DNA from: Bacillota bacterium
Lineage (GTDB): Bacteria; Bacillota; Bacilli; Paenibacillales; UBA4045
Length of the DNA: 64,000 nt
Direction of reading: 5' to 3'
NCBI GenBank assembly: GCA_023441055.1
Contig: JAEZQY010000031.1
Location: 1-64,000, forward strand
Shown here: one piece after another, positions 9,273 through 16,175 of the stretch
Position numbering within the stretch: position 1 is the first letter of the stretch
How the letters are laid out: every line of letters begins with the position of its first letter
Translations under genes and position numbers: made by a program
The notes under the pieces: generated by a model
The model's input: the letters and a program-made list of their open reading frames with translations, nothing else
Database searches by the model: none
Told to the model about the DNA's origin: nothing

Positions 9273-9494
9273 TCACTCATCATGATTAGCCTCCAGATTG
9301 GGCATCTTTCTATATTCGTCAGTTAAAATTCCTGAAAAACCCCAGTTCTCTTCACTTATTTCTTGAATAACAATATGAGTGTGCTCCGGTTTCTTCCCTA
9401 ATACGTTGACTAAAGTTTCCGTAAATTCTTTTACGATTTGTGCTTTTTGATCACGAGTTACGCCCTTGGTAATTTGCAGATTTATATATGGCAT
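9273..9494 (-). CDS. 4-oxalocrotonate tautomerase-like enzyme
   Basis: 73 residues from the ATG at 9494 (PYINLQITKGVTRDQK after removal of Met). Pro2, which becomes the catalytic N-terminal proline of this family, is present, and GVTRDQKAQIVKEFT plus IVIQEISEENWGF match the tautomerase pattern; the extended C-terminus GILTDEYRKM is common in the 4-OT-like subgroup. I rejected an upstream in-frame ATG because it would bury the proline. The family converts enol to keto forms of 2-oxo acids; the substrate is unknown. Confidence 0.85.
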   Translation of the reverse strand: MPYINLQITKGVTRDQKAQIVKEFTETLVNVLGKKPEHTHIVIQEISEENWGFSGILTDEYRKMPNLEANHDE

Positions 9495-9539
9495 ATAGTC
9501 TTTCACTCCCTTCGCAGTTGAGATCAACCTTCTCAGATA

Positions 9540-9995
9540 TCAATCAAATATTCGTTTCCATTCGGTTATTTTCGGTTTCTTATCAATCATTCGGATTGTG
9601 TATTCTATTTCTTTAAACATCCCAAATTCATAAGTCTCTCTAATCTTTATATAATCTTTGTCGTATTCTATCGTTACTACACTCTCCTCTGATCCTCTGC
9701 TAGGTACAAAATAGATATAGCCTGCATCTCCATCCGGGATCTTCCAACCATCTTCAGTTTTTTCATATAGAGAGTCAACGATCTCCTTACTTAATTCAGG
9801 TGAGAAGAATAATTCATATTGATCTATAATAGGATCCCTCGAATTCGTCTCTGCTGGTAACGTTCGTACATGCTCTTGAACTTCATGAAGAAAGTGGTAT
9901 ACTTCATCTTCATCCCAATGTGTTAATTCAACTTGCGCAGTGTTTGTACAGGCTGTAATAAATCCAATAAAAAGAACAAGTAAGATCTTCTTCAT
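9540..9995 (-). CDS. small secreted lipoprotein, unknown function
   Basis: 151 residues. Residues 1-16 form a lipoprotein signal (MKKILLVLFIGFITAC) with the lipidated cysteine at 16. The mature part is charged, with a beta-rich second half ending VTIEYDKDYIKIRETYEFG and KPKITEWKRIF. No known domain is recognised. GAGGAG precedes the ATG by about ten bases. It is probably anchored to the outer membrane leaflet. Confidence 0.7.
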   Translation of the reverse strand: MKKILLVLFIGFITACTNTAQVELTHWDEDEVYHFLHEVQEHVRTLPAETNSRDPIIDQYELFFSPELSKEIVDSLYEKTEDGWKIPDGDAGYIYFVPSRGSEESVVTIEYDKDYIKIRETYEFGMFKEIEYTIRMIDKKPKITEWKRIFD

Positions 9996-10101
9996 TATAT
10001 TGATGCTCCTCGCTTTATACTTCTATTTATATCCCTATAGTATAGTAACCAATAAGTTTAAATATCAGATGTTTCTCATGACTATTTCGTTTCAAATGTC
10101 C

Positions 10102-10485
10102 TTACTGTTTTAATTGAATTACTCCCCACATGTTATCGTTTGGATCTATAAATTTAAGAACCCATCCAAACCCTTCATCCTGATAAAATGTAATATTTAC
10201 CCCAATAGACTTCAAATGATCATGTAATAAATGAATTTCTGTTGTGTTATAAAGTAATACCGGCATTGTATGTCCATTGAATTTGAAATTTGCATTTGTA
10301 TCCTCTGTTGTTTCCCACAACATAAGCATTGGACCTTCTTGTAAAGTTAAAAAAGCATGGTGATACTCATCCGATTTACTCTCAAATTGAAATCCAAGAT
10401 TTGTTGTGTACCAACTAATGGATTCATTCAAGCTTTTTACTGGAATTTGCATGTGTTCTAATTTCTTAAGAATTCCTTTTTTCAT
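10102..10485 (-). CDS. VOC superfamily protein
   Basis: 127 residues. LEHMQIPVKSLNESISWYTTNLGFQFE at the start and VLKFIDPNDNMWGVIQL at the end are the two halves of a VOC fold (glyoxalase, fosfomycin or bleomycin resistance, extradiol dioxygenase superfamily). A GGAG ribosome site precedes the ATG by eight bases. The ligand is unknown; the protein is only distantly similar to the VOC protein at 8873-9226, so the two are probably not a recent duplication. Confidence 0.8.
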   Translation of the reverse strand: MKKGILKKLEHMQIPVKSLNESISWYTTNLGFQFESKSDEYHHAFLTLQEGPMLMLWETTEDTNANFKFNGHTMPVLLYNTTEIHLLHDHLKSIGVNITFYQDEGFGWVLKFIDPNDNMWGVIQLKQ

Positions 10486-10517
10486 CTAACTCACTCCAGT
10501 ATATAGTTTTATTATTT

Positions 10518-10796
10518 TTAAGTTTTCACTTTTAATTTATTTCTAACAAACATCACTCCGAGAATAATCCAGTATATTATTATGACATTAATAAAGTAAT
10601 AGAATAATTGGATATTAACATCTTTGATTAGCCATTTATCCATATGAGTCGAATTATTGAACAGTGCAATAAATTGAAATGGATATCCGTACTCTGTCAT
10701 TGGTGTCCCATCAATAGAAGCTCTACCAGGAATTATTAATATAGTAAGTAGAGCTAACCATGCTGATAGATTGAAAATTCTCTTATTGATTTTCAT
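10518..10796 (-). CDS. small two-helix membrane protein, unknown function
   Basis: 92 residues from ATG 10796, chosen because GGGAGAG lies six bases upstream (an upstream GTG overlaps that site). Two hydrophobic segments (about 8-24 and 65-85, the latter FYYFINVIIIYWIILGVMFV) flank an outside loop of about 40 residues. No family is recognised. It is the next gene after the deaminase in the direction of transcription. Confidence 0.6.
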   Translation of the reverse strand: MKINKRIFNLSAWLALLTILIIPGRASIDGTPMTEYGYPFQFIALFNNSTHMDKWLIKDVNIQLFYYFINVIIIYWIILGVMFVRNKLKVKT

Positions 10797-10856
10797 TAGA
10801 TTCTCTCCCACTATTCGACATCAACATTGATGATTATTATATTAGATCTTCATTAA

Positions 10857-11375
10857 TTAGAGTTTTTCAATAGTTGCACCATATCGCTTAAGTGTCATTG
10901 CAGTCCTTTCAAGATTATCAAATTCCCTGTGGTAGTAGACTTTTGAAATTCCAAATGCTCCAAGAGCTTTAACACAGTCTAAACAAGGTGAATAAGTAAT
11001 ATATGCTACTGCTCCTCGTGCACTAGTACCCGCTCTAGCTAATGCATTAATTTCGGCATGAGTCTCATGTTCAGTTGACCATCGAAAATGTTCTCTTTGA
11101 TCTTCACAAAGTATCCAGTTATCATTTTCAGAATGCTCTTTTCTACTCATTTCATGATATTTAGATATGTCTCGTGCTTTATACCACTTTCCATCATGTT
11201 TTTTGAATAAATCGCAGCAATTTATTGATTTAGGTGCCGATCCATTTACCCCAATTGCAATAATTGAGTTATCTTTCACAATAATGCATGCTACTTTTTT
11301 AGCAGCGCATTTAGATTCTTCAGCAAATTCTAGTGTTGCTTTCATAAATCTCTTATCCCAATTCGATGAAGGCAC
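10857..11375 (-). CDS. dCMP deaminase-like cytidine/deoxycytidylate deaminase
   Basis: 172 residues with a GTG start at 11375, chosen because AGGAGG lies seven bases upstream; an in-frame ATG seven codons earlier would overlap that site. The zinc deaminase signature is complete: HAEINAL (HAE, about residues 106-108) and SPCLDCVK (PC-x-x-C, about 130-134). The N-terminal segment KVACIIVKDNSIIAIGVNG is typical of the ComEB/dCMP deaminase branch. An insertion of about 45 residues separates the two halves (DLFKKHDGKWYKARD to EHFRWSTEH). Stand-alone dCMP or dCTP deaminases can act in nucleotide salvage or in anti-phage nucleotide depletion; nothing in the sequence decides. It begins about 38 bases beyond the truncated attC-like repeat. 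Confidence 0.8.
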   Translation of the reverse strand: MPSSNWDKRFMKATLEFAEESKCAAKKVACIIVKDNSIIAIGVNGSAPKSINCCDLFKKHDGKWYKARDISKYHEMSRKEHSENDNWILCEDQREHFRWSTEHETHAEINALARAGTSARGAVAYITYSPCLDCVKALGAFGISKVYYHREFDNLERTAMTLKRYGATIEKL

Positions 11376-11412
11376 TTTACTTCCTCCTATGAACACAATA
11401 TAGATAAGACTT

Positions 11413-11470
11413 TTCGACTTTTCTTCCGGGACCGAGGCGGCTTGTCCGCCGATGCGTGAACATATTGTTA
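11413..11470 (-). repeat. attC-like structured repeat, truncated copy 2
   Basis: Only the right half (plus-strand view) is present: TTCGACTT, TTCCGGGACCGAG, the P3 hairpin GGCGG-CTTGT-CCGCC (11436-11450), GCGTGAACAT and the end GTTA (11467-11470). The outer-stem partner and the P2 arm are missing. One base of the outer stem (C to T at GTGAACAT) has changed. The stop codon of the nucleotidyltransferase gene lies inside the TAAC end on the minus strand, as is common for genes abutting attC R'' boxes. Confidence 0.7.
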
Positions 11471-12235
11471 GCCGAAGGAAGTTCTGGAAGCAGCCATTGT
11501 ATGTAAGGCGTTCTCAAAATAGCAATATACTTCATCTGCAATTCCCAGAAACTCTTCAACAAGTACATTACTATCCAAGTAACAATCATACAGATAATTA
11601 ACTAAAGCGGAGTCAATCTCGCAATAGTTTAATATGGCATTCTTCATCATAATAATGTCATCTTGCCATACACCTGTATCTTCTAAAACCAAAGAGTATA
11701 ATGCACGAATTAATCTCTTAGAGTAACCTTTAATATATCTAGTTTTCAAATTGTTATCACTAGCATTAGAAAGTGAACGATGTACACGATCTACTTCCTT
11801 CTTGGTCTCTGTATTTAAGTCTAAAATGAACTCTGGAGAAATAATTATCGGTGGTACTTGTTCACCAACGTCATCTCCATATATGCAAACAGAAATAATC
11901 TTAACCCAAAAACCCCACTCATTTGGTTTACTTAATACATCGTCAATCGAGCAAATTGTCGTATCAATCTTAGTTACTACTGGATATTCTTCCAAAAGCC
12001 TGTCTCTAACTTTTGACAATCTTTCGTAATCAATATCTTTGGGATTTACACATACAATAGTAAAGTCTGCATCTGACTTAAAAGGTTTAGCAGTTCCTTT
12101 TGGAATCGAGCCACACATATAAATGCTATGAATCTTATCTTTAAACTCGATATGTATATTATCTATATACTTATCAACAAAATCCTTATATTCACTTTGT
12201 ATTAGAATTCTATTTATAACTTTCTCTAATATCAT
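11468..12235 (-). CDS. nucleotidyltransferase (pol beta superfamily, aminoglycoside-adenylyltransferase-like)
   Basis: 255 residues from ATG 12235, seven bases after AGGAGGTG. The nucleotidyltransferase motif GS-x11-D-x-D is visible: CGSIPKGTAKPFKSDADF (G42-S43, D55, D57), followed by a third acidic position near TKIDTTICS. The C-terminal half is helical (IKGYSKRLIRALYSLVLED), as in ANT-type resistance enzymes and related nucleotide transferases. The family moves a nucleotide to a hydroxyl or protein side chain; antibiotic modification, toxin-type protein modification and other roles all remain possible. The stop codon TAA falls in the truncated attC-like end, and the gene follows a 62-residue gene after only 37 bases, so the two are likely co-transcribed. 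Confidence 0.8.
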   Translation of the reverse strand: MILEKVINRILIQSEYKDFVDKYIDNIHIEFKDKIHSIYMCGSIPKGTAKPFKSDADFTIVCVNPKDIDYERLSKVRDRLLEEYPVVTKIDTTICSIDDVLSKPNEWGFWVKIISVCIYGDDVGEQVPPIIISPEFILDLNTETKKEVDRVHRSLSNASDNNLKTRYIKGYSKRLIRALYSLVLEDTGVWQDDIIMMKNAILNYCEIDSALVNYLYDCYLDSNVLVEEFLGIADEVYCYFENALHTMAASRTSFG

Positions 12236-12272
12236 ATAGACACCTCCTAAACTAAAGTCCGTCAATTGGTCC

Positions 12273-12461
12273 TTAATCCAAGTATTCTTTTGCTTTATTC
12301 AATGCTTCAATAATACGATCTATTTGATCTTTCTTGTTCAGATGAATAGTGACATACCGAGGACGGTACCCGGAACTGCTTAATTCAAATAAGATGTTCT
12401 TATTCAGATCATCAACTAAGACTGATACCTGATCATCATGAAGAATACTGATTAGACTCAT
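12273..12461 (-). CDS. small hypothetical protein of the cassette-like region
   Basis: 62 residues (MSLISILHDDQVSVLVDDLN), ATG 12461 behind GAGGTG. It looks like a compact alpha/beta protein with a C-terminal helix (DQIDRIIEALNKAKEYLD). No family is recognised. It starts about 60 bases after the end of repeat copy 3 and leads into the nucleotidyltransferase gene. A partner role, as in toxin/antitoxin or MNT/HEPN pairs, is only a guess from position. Confidence 0.55.
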   Translation of the reverse strand: MSLISILHDDQVSVLVDDLNKNILFELSSSGYRPRYVTIHLNKKDQIDRIIEALNKAKEYLD

Positions 12462-12522
12462 TTTTACACCTCGGAAATGTCATTTATATTTGTTATCGTT
12501 ATTTCTGCTTGTGTATTTCGTT

Positions 12523-12678
12523 TAACGTTTCCGTGTTCAAGACGTCCCACCGACTTAAGCGACCAACGGGAGCGGCCGCGATGCGGTTAGTCGGTGCGGA
12601 TGTGTCCCGGCAATCGCTTCCTCGACTTTACTCCCGGGACCGAGGCGGCTTGTCCGCCGATGCGTGAACACATTGTTA
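12523..12678 (-). repeat. attC-like structured repeat, copy 3 (156 bp)
   Basis: Ends TAAC (12523-12526) and GTTA (12675-12678). GTGTTCA (12533-12539) pairs with TGAACAC (12665-12671). P2 pairs CACCGAC-TTAA (12548-12558) with TTAGTCGGTG (12587-12596) with one extra T; its loop holds CCGC-GAT-GCGG. P3 is GGCGG-CTTGT-CCGCC (12644-12658). On the minus strand the gene-proximal end reads CGTTAAAC, matching the integron R' consensus GTTRRRY. Similarity to copies 1 and 4 continues about 35 bases past GTTA, up to the stop codon of the gene at 12708-13274. Confidence 0.75.
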
Positions 12679-12707
12679 TAAGATGCCATTGCCTTCTTCG
12701 AGAGTAC

Positions 12708-13274
12708 TTACAAAACTCCCCTATACTGAATATCACTTCTTACTTCTCTATCATATAAGATTCCGTTTGTATCAAAAGCGTTGTAAAAAGATAAATTGCA
12801 CCCGTCTAGATTGAGACAAACACCGTGGAGTAACCAGTTACTATACTCATTACCCACTCTCTCTGGATGTTCTTCGTCATGAAGAACTTTTGTTTCAAAA
12901 AGCAGTTCAATAATTTCAACCTTTGATATTGAATTCCCAATATGAGTTCTTGCTTCTCCTAATTGTCTCCACTCAAAGTACCATATTTCATCATCACCCA
13001 TATCAGCTGGATCGACCTGACATTCAATATCAATGGAGTTATAGGTAATGGAGTACTCATTGATTTTGTTAGCACAAAATTCCACTTGAATTGAATTAGT
13101 TTTAACAACAATAGGCGTACTTGAGTACCAGTCATCCTCTGTAAGATTCCACAATATCCAGATCCCAAGTATCTGTTCTCCATGCAATCTAACTAATGAC
13201 TCCTTGTGATTAGTTAATAATTGATCCGTATCCTCGCAAAAAGAAGGATTGTAATTCTTTATTCCCAACCACAT
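12708..13274 (-). CDS. hypothetical cassette-like gene between two full attC-like repeats
   Basis: 188 residues from ATG 13274 (begins MWLGIKNYNPSF), with a GAGGGTGAT-type ribosome site. A longer reading that starts MDVVNTETL extends into repeat copy 4 and is rejected. The protein is acidic, with SIDIECQVDPADMGDDEIWYF and a C-terminal CLNLDGCNLSFYNAF segment; I recognise no family. It lies precisely between repeats 3 and 4, stops 30 bases before repeat 3, and has no visible promoter of its own. This is the clearest single gene-plus-repeat unit in the window. Confidence 0.65.
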   Translation of the reverse strand: MWLGIKNYNPSFCEDTDQLLTNHKESLVRLHGEQILGIWILWNLTEDDWYSSTPIVVKTNSIQVEFCANKINEYSITYNSIDIECQVDPADMGDDEIWYFEWRQLGEARTHIGNSISKVEIIELLFETKVLHDEEHPERVGNEYSNWLLHGVCLNLDGCNLSFYNAFDTNGILYDREVRSDIQYRGVL

Positions 13275-13310
13275 TGATATCACCCTCTTTATTCCTGCAA
13301 TGGTTTCAGA

Positions 13311-13482
13311 TAACGTTTCCGTGTTCACGACGTCCATTCACCTTAAACTGCTAGAGCGAACGACTAGTTCGATCAGCTGGCCGCGATGCGGTTAGGTGAA
13401 TGGATGTGTCCCAGCAATCTCTTCTTCGACTTATCTTCCGGGACCGAGGGGGCTTGTCCCCCGATGCGTGAACACAGTGTTA
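13311..13482 (-). repeat. attC-like structured repeat, copy 4 (172 bp)
   Basis: Ends TAAC (13311-13314) and GTTA (13479-13482). GTGTTCACG (13321-13329) pairs with CGTGAACAC (13467-13475). P2 has a different sequence from copies 1 and 3 but the same pairing: ATTCACC-TTAA (13336-13346) with TTAGGTGAAT (13392-13401), again with one extra T. P3 is GGGGG-CTTGT-CCCCC (13448-13462), a different stem with the same loop. The P2 loop holds two small hairpins, CGAAC-GACTA-GTTCG and CCGC-GAT-GCGG. These base changes on both sides of a stem show that pairing, not sequence, is conserved. Confidence 0.75.
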
Positions 13483-13510
13483 TGTGCTGTTGCCCTCTTC
13501 TTCGAAATAC

Positions 13511-14401
13511 TTATAAAAGGTTTCTTGTTTCAAAGTATTTCTTTAGTGTCGGAATAAGTTTTCGAGCAATTTGTTCCAATGATTCATCTTTCGTTAGCCT
13601 TAGGTACTTCCTGGTTGAAATAAATAAAGGTAATTCATTTGTGTCAACATCTTCATCAACAACTGCAAGAATCAAAACGTCATTCTTTCCTGCCAATCTA
13701 GTCAAAAATCCTTCCATCTCGATTTGACACCAGTTCGACTTTAAAAACTCTTTCGTTATCCAGAAAATTACTGACCCTGAATCTTTAATTCCTTCCTGGA
13801 CTTTCTTTACAATCGATTCTCCATAATCAATGTTTATATCGTCATACCATATCGGGAGATTTGCCGCATTTAGGAATGGGATTAAATCTTCTATTATAGG
13901 TTTGTTTCTTGATGTGTGACTTAAAAAAACAGGTACTTTCTTTCCAAGTGGTCTCATTGATATAACCTCAGCAATTTCTTTTTTTTCCGTAAAATGAAAC
14001 ATGTTTTCAAACCTAAACTCAACATCCTGAGAATTAACTAATGTTGTTGAATTGAATCTTCGATTAGCCATTTCTGAAAATAACTCATCGAAAGTTATAT
14101 CAGGTCTATAACGGACACCTACATTATAAAAGAGATCCTTCATTCTATTAATATGACCCTCTAATGGGTTGTCATAACTTAGTACAATATAGAATTCAAG
14201 ATTATACACATTGTGATTTATCATTAAATTTATCATTTGGAGAGAAGAGGCGTCTTGTTCATCTAAGAGTGTTCTCAAGACAGGTATTAGTGGTTTTCTT
14301 ACTCCGAAGTCACACTCCCAAACATAGTTTCTATCAAGTGAAATAGTGATTGTATTCTCTTCCCTTCTTTTTGTTTTTAGGGCAATTGCACATAACTTCA
14401 T
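13511..14401 (-). CDS. TIR-domain protein with unknown N-terminal domain
   Basis: 296 residues. Residues 154-290 form a TIR domain: KKVPVFLSHTSRNK with S161, IWYDDINIDYGESI, the strand SVIFWITKEFLKSNW and W-C-x-x-E with Glu228 at the position of the NADase catalytic glutamate. Residues 1-150 are an alpha/beta domain with no match I recognise (LEFYIVLSYDNPLEGHIN, FDELFSEMANRRFN). Bacterial TIR proteins commonly cleave NAD+ or make signalling nucleotides in anti-phage defence. No defence partner (Argonaute, ThsA, SIR2) is next to it. It stops 29 bases before repeat copy 4, so it is the promoter-distal end of a cassette-like unit. Confidence 0.8.
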   Translation of the reverse strand: MKLCAIALKTKRREENTITISLDRNYVWECDFGVRKPLIPVLRTLLDEQDASSLQMINLMINHNVYNLEFYIVLSYDNPLEGHINRMKDLFYNVGVRYRPDITFDELFSEMANRRFNSTTLVNSQDVEFRFENMFHFTEKKEIAEVISMRPLGKKVPVFLSHTSRNKPIIEDLIPFLNAANLPIWYDDINIDYGESIVKKVQEGIKDSGSVIFWITKEFLKSNWCQIEMEGFLTRLAGKNDVLILAVVDEDVDTNELPLFISTRKYLRLTKDESLEQIARKLIPTLKKYFETRNLL

Positions 14402-14504
14402 ATATACGAACTATAATTCATCTTGCTAGTAACCTTGAAGCTAAATTAATAAGCTATAATCAAATTCGACATTTTTACTTCATTTCCCTTTAATGTAAAC
14501 ATGA

Positions 14505-14548
14505 TTATAAAATAAGAGGCTATACCACCATTTAAGGTGAATATAGCC
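14505..14548 (-). terminator. terminator downstream of the GyrI-like gene
   Basis: On the minus strand GGCTATA...CACC pairs with GGTG...TATAGCC around TTAAAT (14518-14548), followed by TCTTATTTTAT. It lies 18 bases past the stop of the gene at 14566-15075. Confidence 0.7.
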
Positions 14549-14565
14549 GGGTATCTCTCTTCTGC

Positions 14566-15075
14566 CTATTTGATATACATGCAGTAATCCAGGATAACAT
14601 TCCCCTGGTCATCGGGTGTTGTGAATCTGGGTGTGACATATCGCTCGAAGAACCAAGGGTTATCCCTAATCTCCCAGCCTTTCTCCAGCCACTTGGCCAC
14701 ACAGGCTTCATGCGGATCCTTGCCATACAGCTCGCCATTGTCGTCTCTGCCGTAGATCCAGCAGGTCGCAATATCGCTCTCAGGAATATCCGCATAGCTG
14801 TACCCTTCTGGAACTTCTGTATCGGCCGGGTAGAATGCGCCAATCCAGTACTCGAACGTACCGTTGTTGAATCGCATCGCGCCTACCACAGCGTCACCAT
14901 TCTCCTGCAAGCTTCCTAGTCGTTCAAGTGGCTTGAACCAGCCCTGCTCCATCCACTCCTGCCACTTGCCGCCGTAGCTGCCGTGCTGATCTCTGTCATT
15001 GTTGGAGTATCGCTTGCCGATTAAGCGCAACTGCGGCAGATGCTCTCGATACACCTTAATAATCTCTGCTCCCAT
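14566..15075 (-). CDS. GyrI-like / effector-binding domain protein
   Basis: 169 residues from ATG 15075, which has GGAGG eight bases upstream. The N-terminal strand PQLRLIGKRYS and the C-terminal strands NVILDYCMYI with FEYWIGAFYPADTEVPEGY fit the GyrI-like small-molecule-binding fold (two SHS2 units), as in the C-terminal domain of many AraC regulators but here without a DNA-binding domain. Such stand-alone proteins bind drugs or hydrophobic cations. DPHEACVAKWLEKG is a family-like helix. The ligand is unknown. A second GyrI-like gene lies at 17077-17559. Confidence 0.75.
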   Translation of the reverse strand: MGAEIIKVYREHLPQLRLIGKRYSNNDRDQHGSYGGKWQEWMEQGWFKPLERLGSLQENGDAVVGAMRFNNGTFEYWIGAFYPADTEVPEGYSYADIPESDIATCWIYGRDDNGELYGKDPHEACVAKWLEKGWEIRDNPWFFERYVTPRFTTPDDQGNVILDYCMYIK

Positions 15076-15115
15076 AATTGAATCCTCCATTCATATAGAT
15101 TGATCTATAGTCTTA

Positions 15116-15838
15116 TCATAGCTGCTTCCACCATATACCCGCACACTCTGGAACGATCGCCCATTGGTTAGCTGCGATCTTCTTAGCAAGTGCTTCACCG
15201 AAGAAGAACTCAGTATGCAAGCAGGCCTCTTCCACGCTGCTAAACACATAATCCGTTCGAATCCAACGATGGTTAAAGCCATATTTCTCAGTAAGTAAAG
15301 AATAGTATGGGGTCAAGAAGCTCGGCGGATCAGGTGTCTGTGTTCCGGTGCCCATCGTTTCAAGAATGATGATCGTACCGTTCCGCCTAAGCACGCGATG
15401 AAGCTCAGTCATGACTAATTCAAGATCGTCTATCCAGTTATCATTGTCCGAATTGGCCAGGTAACATATACTCCAGCCGGACAGCGCTACATCTATAGAT
15501 GCGTCAGGAATAGGTAAGCTCCTATGGTCTGCTACTGCTGTAGTCCATATTCGAGGTGAACCTTGATCGGCTAATTTCTTATCGAGTATATCCAGCATGG
15601 ATGGAGATAGATCTGTACAGATTAATGATTCTGCTTCCTTGGCAATGAATGACGATAGCCTGCCGGAACCTGCTCCTAGATCCAAGACATCCAGATTGCG
15701 GATAGGCCTTATCTCGTTAATGACATTCGATAAATCGGGTTGCTTACTAATCATATATTCATAAGCCTCTGCTTTATTTAAATAAATCGCATCATGAGTA
15801 GACAGGATGATTCCTCCTCGTATAGTATCTCTAATCAT
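15116..15838 (-). CDS. class I SAM-dependent methyltransferase
   Basis: About 230-240 residues. Motif I VLDLGAGSGRLS (about 50-61), motif II LICTDLSPSMLDIL, and the post-motif region ASIDVALSGWSICYLAN and HRVLRRNGTIIILETMG identify a Rossmann-fold methyltransferase (Methyltransf_11 type). The start is uncertain. ATG 15838 has little room for a ribosome site after the preceding gene, while a strong GAGGAGG sits about seven bases before an in-frame CTG at about residue 12. The substrate is unknown. It follows the zinc-ribbon/HhH gene by nine bases, so they are one transcript. Confidence 0.8.
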   Translation of the reverse strand: MIRDTIRGGIILSTHDAIYLNKAEAYEYMISKQPDLSNVINEIRPIRNLDVLDLGAGSGRLSSFIAKEAESLICTDLSPSMLDILDKKLADQGSPRIWTTAVADHRSLPIPDASIDVALSGWSICYLANSDNDNWIDDLELVMTELHRVLRRNGTIIILETMGTGTQTPDPPSFLTPYYSLLTEKYGFNHRWIRTDYVFSSVEEACLHTEFFFGEALAKKIAANQWAIVPECAGIWWKQL

Positions 15839-15847
15839 CTCCGAAAT

Positions 15848-16141
15848 TTACTTTTTGAAAGTTAATCCTTTTTCCTGCAAAGCTGTCCTTAGTTTAGGTA
15901 TAGATGCTGGTCCCATGCCGTGGAATTGCAAAATCTCTTTTTCACTATATGTTGCGAGAATATGTAAGGAGGTTACGCCATTTTGCTCTAGCGCCCGTCG
16001 TGCTGGTGCTGCGAGAAGTGCAAGAAAACCGTTGTCCGGCTTGCGCTCTTGCTCACAGATCGGGCAGGTGAGACAATCGCTGCTTTTATAATAGTTATGA
16101 CCTGAGCTGCACATTCTTAATTCTTTATTCGAAGTGTTCAT
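15848..16141 (-). CDS. zinc-ribbon plus RNA polymerase alpha CTD-like helix-hairpin-helix protein
   Basis: 97 residues. Residues 11-30 hold a C/H-rich segment CSSGHNYYKSSDCLTCPIC that looks like a zinc knuckle. Residues 40-97 resemble the C-terminal domain of RNA polymerase alpha (AARRALEQNGVTSLHILATY, GMGPASIPKLRTALQEKG), a helix-hairpin-helix fold. AAGGAGA precedes the ATG. Such small proteins are annotated as RNAP alpha C-terminal domain-containing and have no assigned role; nucleic-acid binding is likely. Confidence 0.75.
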   Translation of the reverse strand: MNTSNKELRMCSSGHNYYKSSDCLTCPICEQERKPDNGFLALLAAPARRALEQNGVTSLHILATYSEKEILQFHGMGPASIPKLRTALQEKGLTFKK

Positions 16142-16175
16142 TTACCATGTCTCCTTCTCTTCAAGTAACAATGCT

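Noticed and set aside
499..13482. Interpretation of the structured repeats as simple MITEs
   Set aside because: No target-site duplication is seen, the copies sit only at gene boundaries in one orientation, and the stems covary. Not excluded, but less fitting than an attC-like site.
499..13482. CRISPR array
   Set aside because: The repeats are long, few, irregularly spaced and separated by genes; no cas genes are present.
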